Positions 16,153 through 23,112 of a stretch of 64,000 nt of DNA are shown here, piece after piece (the first letter of the stretch is position 1; each line of letters opens with the position of its first letter). Both the position numbers and the translations under genes were made by a program. The stretch is from Maricaulis sp048269565 (lineage in GTDB: Bacteria > Pseudomonadota > Alphaproteobacteria > Caulobacterales > Maricaulaceae). Below the pieces are notes generated by a model that saw nothing but the letters and a program-made list of their open reading frames with translations, had not been told where the DNA came from and made no database searches. The stretch is taken from positions 62,001 to 126,000 of the forward strand of contig NZ_JBLXIK010000004.1 of NCBI RefSeq assembly GCF_048269565.1, given 5' to 3'.

Positions 16153-17547
16153 CTAGTCCTTCGGCCCCAGCATATTCTCCGGCTTCACGATGGCGTCGAA
16201 CTGTTCCGCCGTCACGAAGCCGAGCTTGACGGCTTCTTCGCGCAGGGTGGTGCCGTTCTTGTGGGCGGTCTTGGCGACGATGGTGGCGTTGTCATAGCCG
16301 ATGGTGGAATTGAGCGCGGTCACCAGCATCAGCGAGCGGTTCATCAGCAGGGCGATATTGTCCTCGCGCGCCTTGATGCCGACAATGCAGCGTTCGGTGA
16401 AGCTGTCGGCGGCATCGGCCAGCAAGCGGATCGACTGCAGCACGTTGAAGATGATCACCGGCTTGTAGACATTGAGCTCCATATGGCCCTGGCTGCCGGC
16501 CATCGAGACGGTGGTGTTATTGCCCATCACCTGGGTGCAGACCATGGTCAGCGCCTCGCACTGGGTCGGATTGACCTTGCCCGGCATGATCGAGGAGCCC
16601 GGCTCGTTTTCCGGCAGGGCGAGCTCGCCGAGACCGGAGCGGGGGCCCGAGCCCAGGAGGCGGATATCATTGGCGATCTTGAACAGCGAGACGGCGACGG
16701 AATTGAGCGTGCCATGCGCCTCGACCAGCCCGTCCTTGGTCGCCAGCGCCTCGAACTTGTTGGGGGCGGTGATGAAGGGGATTTTGGTGAAGGCGGCGGC
16801 TTCCTCGGCGAAGGCCTCGGCGAAACCGATCTTGGTGTTCAGCCCGGTGCCGACGGCGGTGCCGCCCTGGGCCAGTTCGCACAGGGCCGGCAGGGCGCTT
16901 TCCACGCGGCGGATCGAATTGGCGACCATCGCGGTATAGCCGGAGAACTCCTGGCCCAGCGTCAGCGGCGTGGCGTCCTGCAGATGGGTTCGGCCGATCT
17001 TGATGATGGATTTGAAGGCCTGCGACTTGTCGTTGAGGGCGGCCTGCAGCTTTTGCAGCGCCGGGATCAGCCGGTGGGTGATCTCTTCGGCAGCGGCGAT
17101 ATGCATCGCGGTCGGGAAGGTGTCGTTCGAGGATTGCGAACGATTGACGTGATCATTCGGGTGCACCGGATCCTTCGAGCCGACCTCGCCGCCGAGGATC
17201 TGGATGGCGCGATTGGAGACAACCTCATTGGTATTCATGTTCGACTGCGTGCCCGAACCGGTCTGCCAGACGGAAAGCGGGAAATGATCGTCCAGCTTGC
17301 CCTCGGCGACTTCCAGCGCCGCCCGGGCGATGGCGTCGGCCAGTCTTGGCTCGAGATTGTCGAGGCGTTGATTGGCGTGTGCGGCGCTGTATTTGACGAT
17401 ACCCAGCGCGCGGATCAGCGGTTTCGGCATGGTTTCGGTGCCGATCGGGAAATTGATCAGCGAGCGCGCGGTCTGCGCCCCCCAGAGCTTGTCGCCTGGG
17501 ACTTCAAGCGGGCCAAAGCTGTCGGTTTCGGTGCGGGTCTCGCGCAT
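16153..17547 (-). CDS. fumC: Class II fumarate hydratase
   Basis: FumC interconverts fumarate and malate in the TCA cycle and needs no iron-sulfur cluster. The 464-residue protein has the family landmarks in order: WGAQTARSLINFPIG, TGSGTQSNMNTNEV, the B-site region HPNDHVNRSQSSNDTFPTAMH, the catalytic-loop signature GSSIMPGKVNPTQCEA, and NSTIGYD near the C terminus. The start at 17547 gives MRETRTETDSFGPLEVP, as expected for the family. DUF4169 follows immediately. Confidence 0.97.
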   Translation of the reverse strand: MRETRTETDSFGPLEVPGDKLWGAQTARSLINFPIGTETMPKPLIRALGIVKYSAAHANQRLDNLEPRLADAIARAALEVAEGKLDDHFPLSVWQTGSGTQSNMNTNEVVSNRAIQILGGEVGSKDPVHPNDHVNRSQSSNDTFPTAMHIAAAEEITHRLIPALQKLQAALNDKSQAFKSIIKIGRTHLQDATPLTLGQEFSGYTAMVANSIRRVESALPALCELAQGGTAVGTGLNTKIGFAEAFAEEAAAFTKIPFITAPNKFEALATKDGLVEAHGTLNSVAVSLFKIANDIRLLGSGPRSGLGELALPENEPGSSIMPGKVNPTQCEALTMVCTQVMGNNTTVSMAGSQGHMELNVYKPVIIFNVLQSIRLLADAADSFTERCIVGIKAREDNIALLMNRSLMLVTALNSTIGYDNATIVAKTAHKNGTTLREEAVKLGFVTAEQFDAIVKPENMLGPKD

Positions 17548-17705
17548 GAGGGGAAGCTCCTTGCGGCGCGCGTGGCGCCGGACGAAGATGGTGGACGAAT
17601 AGTCGGACGTGTATCACTCACAGATGACGGATCAAGACGATGATGCGCATCGCCGTGGGGGCACAGCGTTTCTTCACTCGGGAATCAGGGACGAATATAG
17701 CTTTC

Positions 17706-18077
17706 ATGTCCGGTGACGAACTCAATTTGCGCGTCGATGCGCCGACCACGCAGACGCGACGCTTCAAGGCGTTGATCGGTGAATTCTTCCGCCATGAATT
17801 CAAGCGCGCCGAGCCGAGCGGCCGCAGCTATGAAGTCGATATCCGCATCGAGCGGCCCGGCGATGGCGGTGATGGCGATGTCGACTGTGTCGCCAGGGCG
17901 GTGCTCGATGCGCTGACCGGGGTTGTGTTTCGCGATGGCAGCCTGATCGACCGCCTGCTGGTGTCCAAGCATGCCGGTGACCATGCGCGGGTGAGCGTGA
18001 CCGCGCGTCCACTGCCATGCCCGCCGGTGATCGCACCGCCCCTGGCCGTGCGCCAGCGCGTGCTTGAGGACGCGTGA
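17706..18077 (+). CDS. RusA-like protein, possibly catalytically inactive
   Basis: A 123-residue protein with the RusA endonuclease pattern: an N-terminal strand (LNLRVDAP), a helix, then DVDCVARAVLDALTG, FRDGSLIDRLLVSK and a last strand. In E. coli RusA the segment RDLDNLQKAAFDAL carries D70, D72 and K76, and LDDAQV carries D91. Here both first aspartates are kept, Lys76 is Arg and the second Asp of DD is Gly. A role in Holliday junction cutting is therefore doubtful. The ATG at 17706 starts just before the first strand; an ATG at 17640 would add 22 residues. Confidence 0.6.
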   Translation: MSGDELNLRVDAPTTQTRRFKALIGEFFRHEFKRAEPSGRSYEVDIRIERPGDGGDGDVDCVARAVLDALTGVVFRDGSLIDRLLVSKHAGDHARVSVTARPLPCPPVIAPPLAVRQRVLEDA

Positions 18078-18093
18078 GGCCGGACTTTTCCGT

Positions 18094-18591
18094 CTAGAGC
18101 TTGTCGCGCAGGGCCCGGGGACGCCGCACCTGGCAGGTTGCCGTGCCCTTGGCGGCCACGACATCGTCGCCGGTCCAGATCGTGCCTTCCATGAAAGCGA
18201 CATTGCGTCCGACGCGCAGGGCCTGGCCGCGGGCGCGGCAGCGGGCCAGCGGCAGCGGTGCCAGGAAGCTGGTTTTCATTTCCAGGGTTGGCACACCGAC
18301 CGTGAAGCGCTGATGCACCAGCACCGCCAGTGACATCACCTCGTCGAGCATGGCGCACATCATGCCGCCCTGCACGCCGCCACGCAGATTGGAGACCTGG
18401 GGCGAGGGGTTGAATTCGGCCTCGAGCCAGCCCTCATCGATCGAGAAGTCGAGCAGGCGAAACCCCAGCAGGGTCGCGGCGTGCTCGAGCTGGGCCATAT
18501 TGGTGAGGCGGTCGCGAATCTGTGCCGCATCGAGCCGGTTGACCGGCCCGTCGCTGAGATCGGGTGCGACCGGACGCTGGCCCGGCATCAC
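18094..18591 (-). CDS. PaaI-family hotdog thioesterase
   Basis: A 165-residue single hotdog-fold protein. The core reads LLDFSIDEGWLEAEFNPSPQ, then the signature GGVQGGMMCAMLDEVMSLAV and TLEMKTSFLAPLP, the usual pattern of acyl-CoA thioesterases of the PaaI/YbgC superfamily. The acidic residue in MLDEVM is the expected catalytic position. Its ATG overlaps the sspB stop codon (ATGA), so the two are translationally coupled. Acyl-CoA substrate cannot be deduced. Confidence 0.85.
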   Translation of the reverse strand: MMPGQRPVAPDLSDGPVNRLDAAQIRDRLTNMAQLEHAATLLGFRLLDFSIDEGWLEAEFNPSPQVSNLRGGVQGGMMCAMLDEVMSLAVLVHQRFTVGVPTLEMKTSFLAPLPLARCRARGQALRVGRNVAFMEGTIWTGDDVVAAKGTATCQVRRPRALRDKL

Positions 18592-19064
18592 TTCTTGCGG
18601 AAGCTGTCGAGGCTGACAACCTGGCCGGCCTCGCCATCGGCCGGAGCCGGCTTGGCGCCGGGCTTGGCCGGTGAGTCGCCTTCGGAGGCCCCGTCGCCGC
18701 CCGTAAGCGAAGGCTCGAACTGGAGGTGAAAGCCGACGCTGGGGTCATGGAAACGCGAGACCGCCGAATAGGGCATCTTGATATATTTCGGCACGCCGCC
18801 GAATTTCAGCGTCACTTCAAACCCGGTATCGGTGACCTCGAGATCCCAGAACTGGTGTTCCAGCACGATTGTCATCTCGTCGGGATACTTCTCCAGCAGC
18901 GACGGATCGAGGTCGACACCGGGCGCGCGGGTGCGGAAGGTGATGTAGAAATGGTGCGGGCCAGGCAAGCCTTGCGGCATGGCCGCACGCAGCAGGGCCT
19001 GACGGACCACGCCGCGCAGCGCCTCTTGCGCCATCAAGTCGTAGCGCATCAGATCCTTGGCCAT
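18588..19064 (-). CDS. sspB: SspB family ClpXP adaptor (alphaproteobacterial type)
   Basis: SspB tethers ssrA-tagged proteins to the ClpX unfoldase. The 158-residue protein starts MAKDLMRYDLMAQEALRGVV, contains GPHHFYITFRTRAPGVDL, YPDEMTIVLEHQFWDL and VPKYIKMPYSAVSRFHDPSV, the conserved dimerisation and tag-binding body, followed by a Pro/Ala-rich linker and a short C-terminal ClpX-binding tail (VVSLDSFRKK). The ATG at 19064 has GGGG six bases upstream; an ATG two codons earlier is also possible. The ssrA gene lies about 1.1 kb away and encodes a likely partner tag. Confidence 0.93.
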   Translation of the reverse strand: MAKDLMRYDLMAQEALRGVVRQALLRAAMPQGLPGPHHFYITFRTRAPGVDLDPSLLEKYPDEMTIVLEHQFWDLEVTDTGFEVTLKFGGVPKYIKMPYSAVSRFHDPSVGFHLQFEPSLTGGDGASEGDSPAKPGAKPAPADGEAGQVVSLDSFRKK

Positions 19065-19091
19065 GAACATCCCCGTTTTTCCCTTGTCACA

Positions 19092-19119
19092 AGCGTATCG
19101 CACGCCGTGAACAGGTCAA
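19092..19119 (-). promoter_or_regulatory. Candidate sigma70-type promoter of sspB
   Basis: On the minus strand TTGACC (19114-19119) is followed after 16 bases by TACGCT (19092-19097), 28 bases before the sspB start. The -35 box matches 5 of 6 consensus positions, the -10 box only 3 of 6. It is the best pair upstream of sspB but remains a weak prediction. Confidence 0.3.
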
Positions 19120-19215
19120 CGCATTCTGGTCGTTCTACTGCACAAGACGTCGGGGAGGTTGAGGGGCGGGCTGGCGCTAGCGCGCCAAGCATCCGTCGCA
19201 TATTGCTCCACGCGC

Positions 19216-19245
19216 AAAAAAAAGCCCCCGCCCGAAGCAGGGGCC
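19216..19245 (-). terminator. Candidate intrinsic terminator
   Basis: Read on the minus strand, a GC-rich hairpin (GGGGC 19244-19240 pairing with GCCCC 19228-19224) is directly followed by eight T residues (19223-19216). It would end transcripts from the lipoprotein gene at 19366-19707, whose stop lies about 120 bases upstream, and insulate sspB. Confidence 0.55.
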
Positions 19246-19365
19246 CTCATATCTTGTCCGTCGCTTCGGCTTATCATGTGCCGAGCTCTGCGAAAGCGCC
19301 GCTGGCCAAGGCTTCACACGCAGGATTAAGCCACCAGGCGCAATGCATCGGCCAGGCTTCTGGTC

Positions 19366-19707
19366 TTATGCGGCAGGGCAGTTGGTGCGGAGCGCACGTT
19401 CGAGCGCCAGAACCTCGCCCTTTACCTGGGCGAGTTCGCCGGAGCGATCGGCGCCGAATACGGAGCCAAGCGGGAGCAAGAACAGGAAAACGGCAGCGGC
19501 ATCGGCGGTAGCCGCATTGTTTTGCTGGCGAGTGAGCGCGTTCTCACTGTCACGTGCAAGCTGCAGTTCGGCGCGATTTTCTTCGCAGCTCATGCCGGAG
19601 TACTCGTTCGCCGAGATTGACATAGGCGCAATTGACCCGGCGCGGCTTGCGCAGCCGGACACTGCCAGCGCCATGGCGAGCGCTGTGATTACTGCTGTCG
19701 TTTTCAT
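19366..19707 (-). CDS. Predicted lipoprotein with membrane-active C-terminal helix
   Basis: A 113-residue protein, MKTTAVITALAMALAVSGCA, with a lipobox VSGC and lipidated Cys19. The mature part begins with a Ser/Glu-rich stretch containing a second Cys (SCEENRAELQLARD), then QQNNAATADAAAVFLFLLPL, a hydrophobic helix, and a charged C-terminal helix (GELAQVKGEVLALERAL). The ATG at 19707 has AAGGGG upstream. Small proteins with this NNAATAD..VFLFL pattern occur in alphaproteobacteria, without known function. Confidence 0.75.
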   Translation of the reverse strand: MKTTAVITALAMALAVSGCASRAGSIAPMSISANEYSGMSCEENRAELQLARDSENALTRQQNNAATADAAAVFLFLLPLGSVFGADRSGELAQVKGEVLALERALRTNCPAA

Positions 19708-19895
19708 TGGATGTCCCCTTGGTGTTGAGGCCTCATTCAATGCAAGATTGTTCGAGAGTCAACTCGCTTGAGTAGTGAATACAAAATGCCGCAACTAAGA
19801 ATTCTGGCGCGCGTCTTGAGGTGTTTCACGAAAGCGAAGAGCCACAATCGGGTCCAGAACCGTGTGCAATCCGGCGCGGGATCTCGCCGCTGGCG

Positions 19896-20070
19896 CTAGC
19901 GCGCGCCCAGCCAGATCAACCCGATCGATATCGCGGTCAGCCCGGCCGCATAGCCGGTAATCAGCACGGGCAGGCGCGCGGCGGTGCCCATCCAGCTCGA
20001 GCCATAAAAGCCGCGCTCTTGCGCCGCGCGGACGAACCCCGTCTGCCCCGTGGCCGGGGTCGTGCGTCAA
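19896..20070 (-). pseudogene. Remnant of a small membrane protein with a one-base frameshift
   Basis: Reading the minus strand from the TTG at 20070 gives MTHDPGHGADG, after which a GGGG run shifts the frame. With three Gs the frame would continue FVRAAQERGFYGSSWMGTAA and RLPVLITGYAAGLTAISIGL, IWLGAR, then TAG at 19896, a plausible 58-residue protein with one C-terminal membrane helix. As sequenced, the frame is broken. It is either a pseudogene or a sequencing error in a homopolymer. It lies immediately downstream of the ssrA terminator. Confidence 0.35.
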
Positions 20071-20100
20071 GCGCGGGCCAGAGCGGCAAGCGTTATCAAT

Positions 20101-20138
20101 AAAGGGAAAAGTGGAGGCTTCTGTTGCCAGGTGCCTCC
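20101..20138 (-). terminator. Terminator of ssrA
   Basis: On the minus strand GGAGGC (20138-20133) and GCCTCC (20118-20113) form a 6-bp stem with a 14-base loop, followed by ACTTTTCCCTTT. It lies just beyond the end of the tmRNA coding piece. Confidence 0.55.
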
Positions 20139-20139
20139 G

Positions 20140-20428
20140 GACCCCGCCTGGGCGTGCGAACACCCAGGAGTTCATGTCGAAGTTAGACGCGCTGACTAGG
20201 CAGCGAGACGGACTTCTTCAGCAAAGTTGTCATTGGCAACTTTAAGAATGAGCCTGTATCGGGCCTCACCCGGGCAAAAGCAGTCTCCTTTACCCATCCG
20301 TCGATCCTGTTTCGGCCCCATATTCGCTTGCCAATACAAGCGGAAGGTAATGGTGGAGCCGCCGGGTACTGCCCCCGGGTCCGGTCTGGTTATTACGAGC
20401 GCGTTTATCGCCATAGTCAGCAAGCTGA
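20140..20428 (-). ncRNA. ssrA: Two-piece (circularly permuted) tmRNA
   Basis: tmRNA rescues stalled ribosomes and adds a degradation tag. The permuted order is seen on the minus strand. An acceptor piece ends CGGCGGCTCCACCA with CCA at 20353-20351, then comes a 31-base intervening segment (20350-20320) containing the hairpin GCTTG-CAAGC, then the coding piece starts GGGGCCGAAACAGGATCGAC at 20319. GGGGCCG pairs with CGGCTCC and gives the G3-U70 wobble recognised by alanyl-tRNA synthetase, plus A73 and CCA. The tag frame GCC..TAG (20237-20196) encodes ANDNFAEEVRLAA, close to the Caulobacter tag. The outer ends of both mature pieces are approximate. Confidence 0.93.
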
Positions 20429-20435
20429 CATGAGG

Positions 20436-20464
20436 AATATAGGTGATTGCTGACCCGGTTTAAA
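20436..20464 (-). promoter_or_regulatory. Candidate promoter of ssrA
   Basis: On the minus strand TTTAAA (20464-20459), a 17-base spacer, and TATATT (20441-20436). The -10 matches 5 of 6 and the -35 4 of 6 sigma70 consensus positions. Transcription would start near 20428, at the edge of a 14-base dyad (GTCAGCTTGCTGAC, 20429-20416). Confidence 0.55.
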
Positions 20465-20559
20465 GGGCGGTCGGCTGTGTGCCTGGCCGATGAGGTCTTG
20501 CAAGGGCGGTTGGCCGCCCTAATCTGCGGGCAGAAATCGTCGCAGCGGGGGGGAATCCA

Positions 20560-21210
20560 ATGGCGAGAATAGGGAAATTGAGCCGGCGCTCATTTCTGGC
20601 ACGTGTGGCCGGCGGTGTTGCCGTCACCGGTGCCCTGGGCGCGGTCAACGGCGCCGCATCGGCGCAGGCCTATACCGGCCTCTCTGACACCGACGGCGGC
20701 GTCAATGCCGATCCGGGCGGCTATGGGCGCGGTGGCCGCAGCGTCTCCGACAGTGATAGCGGTGCCAATGCCGATCCGGCAGGGCAGGGCCGCGGCAGTC
20801 GCGGGCAGGCCTCCTCCGGAGTGACGGACAATGATAGCGGCGCCCGCGCCGATCCGGCGGGACAGGGGCGCGGCACAGGCCGTCAGGCCTCCTCCGGGGT
20901 GACGGACAATGATAGCGGCCGTTCGGCCGATCCGGTCGGCAATGGCCGTTCGGGCCGCACACAGCCTGCCAACGCGGCGCCGGCCTCAAACCCTGCGCCC
21001 GCTTCAAACCCGGCACCGGCTGCCAGCCCGGCACCGGCCGCCAACCCGGATGCCGAACAAGCCGCCGCCCGGGCTGCGGAGAACGCCAGGATCCAGGCGG
21101 AAAACGCCCGCATTGAAGCAGAAAACCGTCAAATCGAGGCCATGCGCCAGGAGCAGGAGCGCCTGCAACGGGAATTGCAGAGCCTGGGAGGCGGCGAGCC
21201 GAACCGCTGA
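20560..21210 (+). CDS. Tat-exported protein with tandem Asp-rich repeats and C-terminal coiled coil
   Basis: A 216-residue protein of no known function. The N terminus has a twin-arginine signal, LSRRSFLARVAGGV, with cleavage near ASAQA (about residue 36). Then come four tandem units of roughly 20-25 residues with the core (S/T)DxDxG-xxADPxGxGRG, e.g. SDSDSGANADPAGQGRG and VTDNDSGARADPAGQGRG. A Pro/Ala linker with NPAP repeats follows, then a Glu/Arg/Gln-rich coiled coil (QAENARIEAENRQIEAMRQE). The ATG is preceded by a G-rich Shine-Dalgarno region. It is divergent from ssrA. The Asp-rich core could bind cations, which is a guess. Confidence 0.85.
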   Translation: MARIGKLSRRSFLARVAGGVAVTGALGAVNGAASAQAYTGLSDTDGGVNADPGGYGRGGRSVSDSDSGANADPAGQGRGSRGQASSGVTDNDSGARADPAGQGRGTGRQASSGVTDNDSGRSADPVGNGRSGRTQPANAAPASNPAPASNPAPAASPAPAANPDAEQAAARAAENARIQAENARIEAENRQIEAMRQEQERLQRELQSLGGGEPNR

Positions 21211-21257
21211 TCGCCAGCTGGCCCGGGGCGCCCATGAGAGCCGCCGGCCATGCGAAA

Positions 21258-21298
21258 CGGGACATGCGCCTGCCGCTTCCGGTCAGGCGCATGTCCCG
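21258..21298. terminator. Strong bidirectional hairpin between convergent genes
   Basis: A perfect 15-bp inverted repeat, CGGGACATGCGCCTG (21258-21272) and its complement (21284-21298), extended by an inner CCG/CGG pair. It lies between the ends of the Tat-exported repeat protein and the VOC protein genes and can end both transcripts, although neither side has a T run. Confidence 0.5.
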
Positions 21299-21306
21299 GC
21301 CTCTGC

Positions 21307-21684
21307 CTACTCGCCGAACGACATGTGAAAGACGTTCAACTTGTTGCCGTCCGGATCGCGGAAATAGCCGGCGTAGAAGCTGTCGCCGCGCGGGCCGGCG
21401 GGGCCTTCGTCCTGGGCGCCAAGCGAGAGGGCGAGGGCGTAGACCTTGTCGACCTGTTCCTTGCTGTCGGCCTCGAAGGCGGCCATGACGCCATTGCCGA
21501 CGGTGGCGGGCTTGCCATCGAAGGGTTTGGTCAGGCCGATGCCAGCGCCGCCGCCGGGCTTGCCCCAGGCGATGAAAGTGTCGGATTCCATCATCCGGCT
21601 AACGCCGAATTCGGCGCAGATCTTGTCGTAAAACGCGGCGGCGCGCTGCAAGTCATTGGATCCCAAAGTGACATAGCCAAGCAT
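21307..21684 (-). CDS. VOC (glyoxalase/bleomycin resistance) family protein
   Basis: A 125-residue protein with two beta-alpha-beta-beta-beta modules: MLGYVTLGSNDLQRAAAFYD at the N terminus and GDSFYAGYFRDPDGNKLNVF at the C terminus. The latter is the usual metal- and substrate-binding end of the VOC fold. Members act as glyoxalases, dioxygenases or antibiotic-binding proteins; sequence alone does not reveal the substrate. It is a single gene with its own terminator, converging with the repeat protein gene. Confidence 0.85.
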   Translation of the reverse strand: MLGYVTLGSNDLQRAAAFYDKICAEFGVSRMMESDTFIAWGKPGGGAGIGLTKPFDGKPATVGNGVMAAFEADSKEQVDKVYALALSLGAQDEGPAGPRGDSFYAGYFRDPDGNKLNVFHMSFGE

Positions 21685-21931
21685 TTTTGTTTCTCCCTCA
21701 AAGACAATATCGTTCCGTTTATGTTCCGGTTCCGCAAGCTAGCGCATGTAGTGGCCAAGGCAAGCGAAATCTGACCGGCTTGCACGCGATCGTGATTGCG
21801 CCCGCACGCCGCTGCGGCCGGAATTCCGGGAGCCGGATCGAGGAAACGTGTGGATCATTCTGACGTCGACGGTCCGGTTGCGGCGAATCGGATGTAGAGT
21901 GGCTGATCACGTGACGCAGGGGAGAAACGCG

Positions 21932-22795
21932 ATGGCCGAGACAGCCGTTCTTGAGCCCGGACTTGTTGCCGGCAGCGCTGCCGCGACCGGATCGGCGGCC
22001 GAGGCCGCCTATCTCGATCTGCTGCGCGACATTCTCCTCAATGGCACCCGGCAGGACGACCGCACCGGCGTGGGCACGCGCTCGGTGTTCGGGCGGCAAT
22101 TGCGCTGTGATCTCTCCGAAGGCTTTCCGCTGCTGACGACCAAGAAGGTGCATTTCAAGTCGATCGCGATCGAATTGCTCTGGTTCCTGCGCGGCGAGAC
22201 CAATGTGCGCTGGCTGCAGGAGCGTGGCGTCAAGATCTGGGATGAATGGGCCGATGCCGATGGCGAGCTCGGCCCCGTCTATGGCAAGCAGTGGCGCCGC
22301 TGGGCCGGGCCCGATGGCACCGAGATCGACCAGCTCTCCAACCTGCTCGAGCAGATCCGCAGCAATCCGGCCTCGCGGCGGCTGATCGTCTCGGGCTGGA
22401 ACCCGGTCGATGTGCCCTCGATGGCGCTGCCGCCCTGCCACACGCTGTATCAATTCAATGTCGCCGACGGGAAGCTGAGCTGCCAGCTCTATCAGCGCTC
22501 GGCCGACATGTTCCTCGGCGTGCCCTTCAATATCGCGTCCTACGCCCTGCTGACGACGATGGTGGCCAAGGTGTGCGGGCTGGAGCCGGGCGAATATATC
22601 CACACGTTTGGCGACGCCCATATCTATTCCAATCATATGGACCAGGTCGCCGAGCAGCTTTCCCGCACGCCGCGCCGGCTGCCGCGCCTGCGGCTCAATG
22701 ATGATGCCAATGACCTCTTCGCCTTCGAGTATGAGGACATCATGCTGGAGGATTATGATCCGCATCCGGCGATCAAGGCGCCGGTCGCGGTATGA
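21932..22795 (+). CDS. thyA: Thymidylate synthase
   Basis: ThyA makes dTMP from dUMP using methylenetetrahydrofolate. The 287-residue protein carries DRTGVGTRSVFG, LLTTKKVHFKSI, the catalytic cysteine C169 in ALPPCHTLYQF, LYQRSADMFLGVPFNIASYA and FGDAHIYSNH. The ATG at 21932 is preceded by AGGGGAG and produces an Ala-rich extension of about 20 residues before the conserved YLDLLRDIL. Its stop overlaps the start of the MazG-like gene, followed by folA, which regenerates the folate cofactor consumed here. Confidence 0.97.
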   Translation: MAETAVLEPGLVAGSAAATGSAAEAAYLDLLRDILLNGTRQDDRTGVGTRSVFGRQLRCDLSEGFPLLTTKKVHFKSIAIELLWFLRGETNVRWLQERGVKIWDEWADADGELGPVYGKQWRRWAGPDGTEIDQLSNLLEQIRSNPASRRLIVSGWNPVDVPSMALPPCHTLYQFNVADGKLSCQLYQRSADMFLGVPFNIASYALLTTMVAKVCGLEPGEYIHTFGDAHIYSNHMDQVAEQLSRTPRRLPRLRLNDDANDLFAFEYEDIMLEDYDPHPAIKAPVAV

Positions 22796-23112
22796 GCGGC
22801 CGGCTTGGTGAGCTGGGCGCGCGCATCGCGCAGGTCTCGGACATCTATGCGAAGAATTACGGCATTGACCGCTCCGGCGACTGGTATCTGCTCAAGCTGC
22901 AGGAAGAGCTTGGCGAATTGACACAGGCCTATCTCGACGTCACCGGTCGCAGCCGCCGCGCCAGCGATGCGGCGGCGCGTCGCCAGATGGCACTGGAAAT
23001 GGCCGATGTGCTCGGCATGCTGCTCCTGCTGGCGCGCGATGAAGGCGTCGATCTCGATGCCGCCGTACAGGAGAAATGGCTCAGCTGGCTCGAGCGGGAG
23101 GATGCGGAATGA
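22792..23112 (+). CDS. MazG-like nucleotide pyrophosphohydrolase
   Basis: A 106-residue all-alpha protein of the MazG/dUTPase superfamily. The metal-binding pattern is visible: EELGE (E38, E39, E42) in LKLQEELGELTQAY and EMADVL (E69, D72) in ALEMADVLGMLLLLA. Such enzymes hydrolyse (d)NTPs to monophosphates and clean the nucleotide pool. It overlaps thyA by four bases and folA by four bases, so it belongs to the thymidylate unit. A role in lowering dUTP or aberrant dNTPs is inferred from this context. Confidence 0.8.
   Translation: MSGRLGELGARIAQVSDIYAKNYGIDRSGDWYLLKLQEELGELTQAYLDVTGRSRRASDAAARRQMALEMADVLGMLLLLARDEGVDLDAAVQEKWLSWLEREDAE

Larger units (their letters stand above)
19065..19365. 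other. Intergenic region upstream of sspB
   Basis: About 300 bases between the sspB start and the lipoprotein stop. It holds the candidate sspB promoter (19092-19119) and the minus-strand terminator (19216-19245). I see no further gene or structured element in the rest. Confidence 0.5.

Noticed and set aside
20196..20433. Open frames on both strands that could be annotated as 68-75 residue proteins
   Set aside because: Both lie within the tmRNA gene; the minus-strand frame ends in the tag peptide, and the plus-strand frame is its complement.
20740..20935. Tandem DNA repeats as a possible CRISPR or satellite
   Set aside because: They are in frame, code for the Asp/Gly-rich protein repeats, vary at wobble positions and have no spacer structure.
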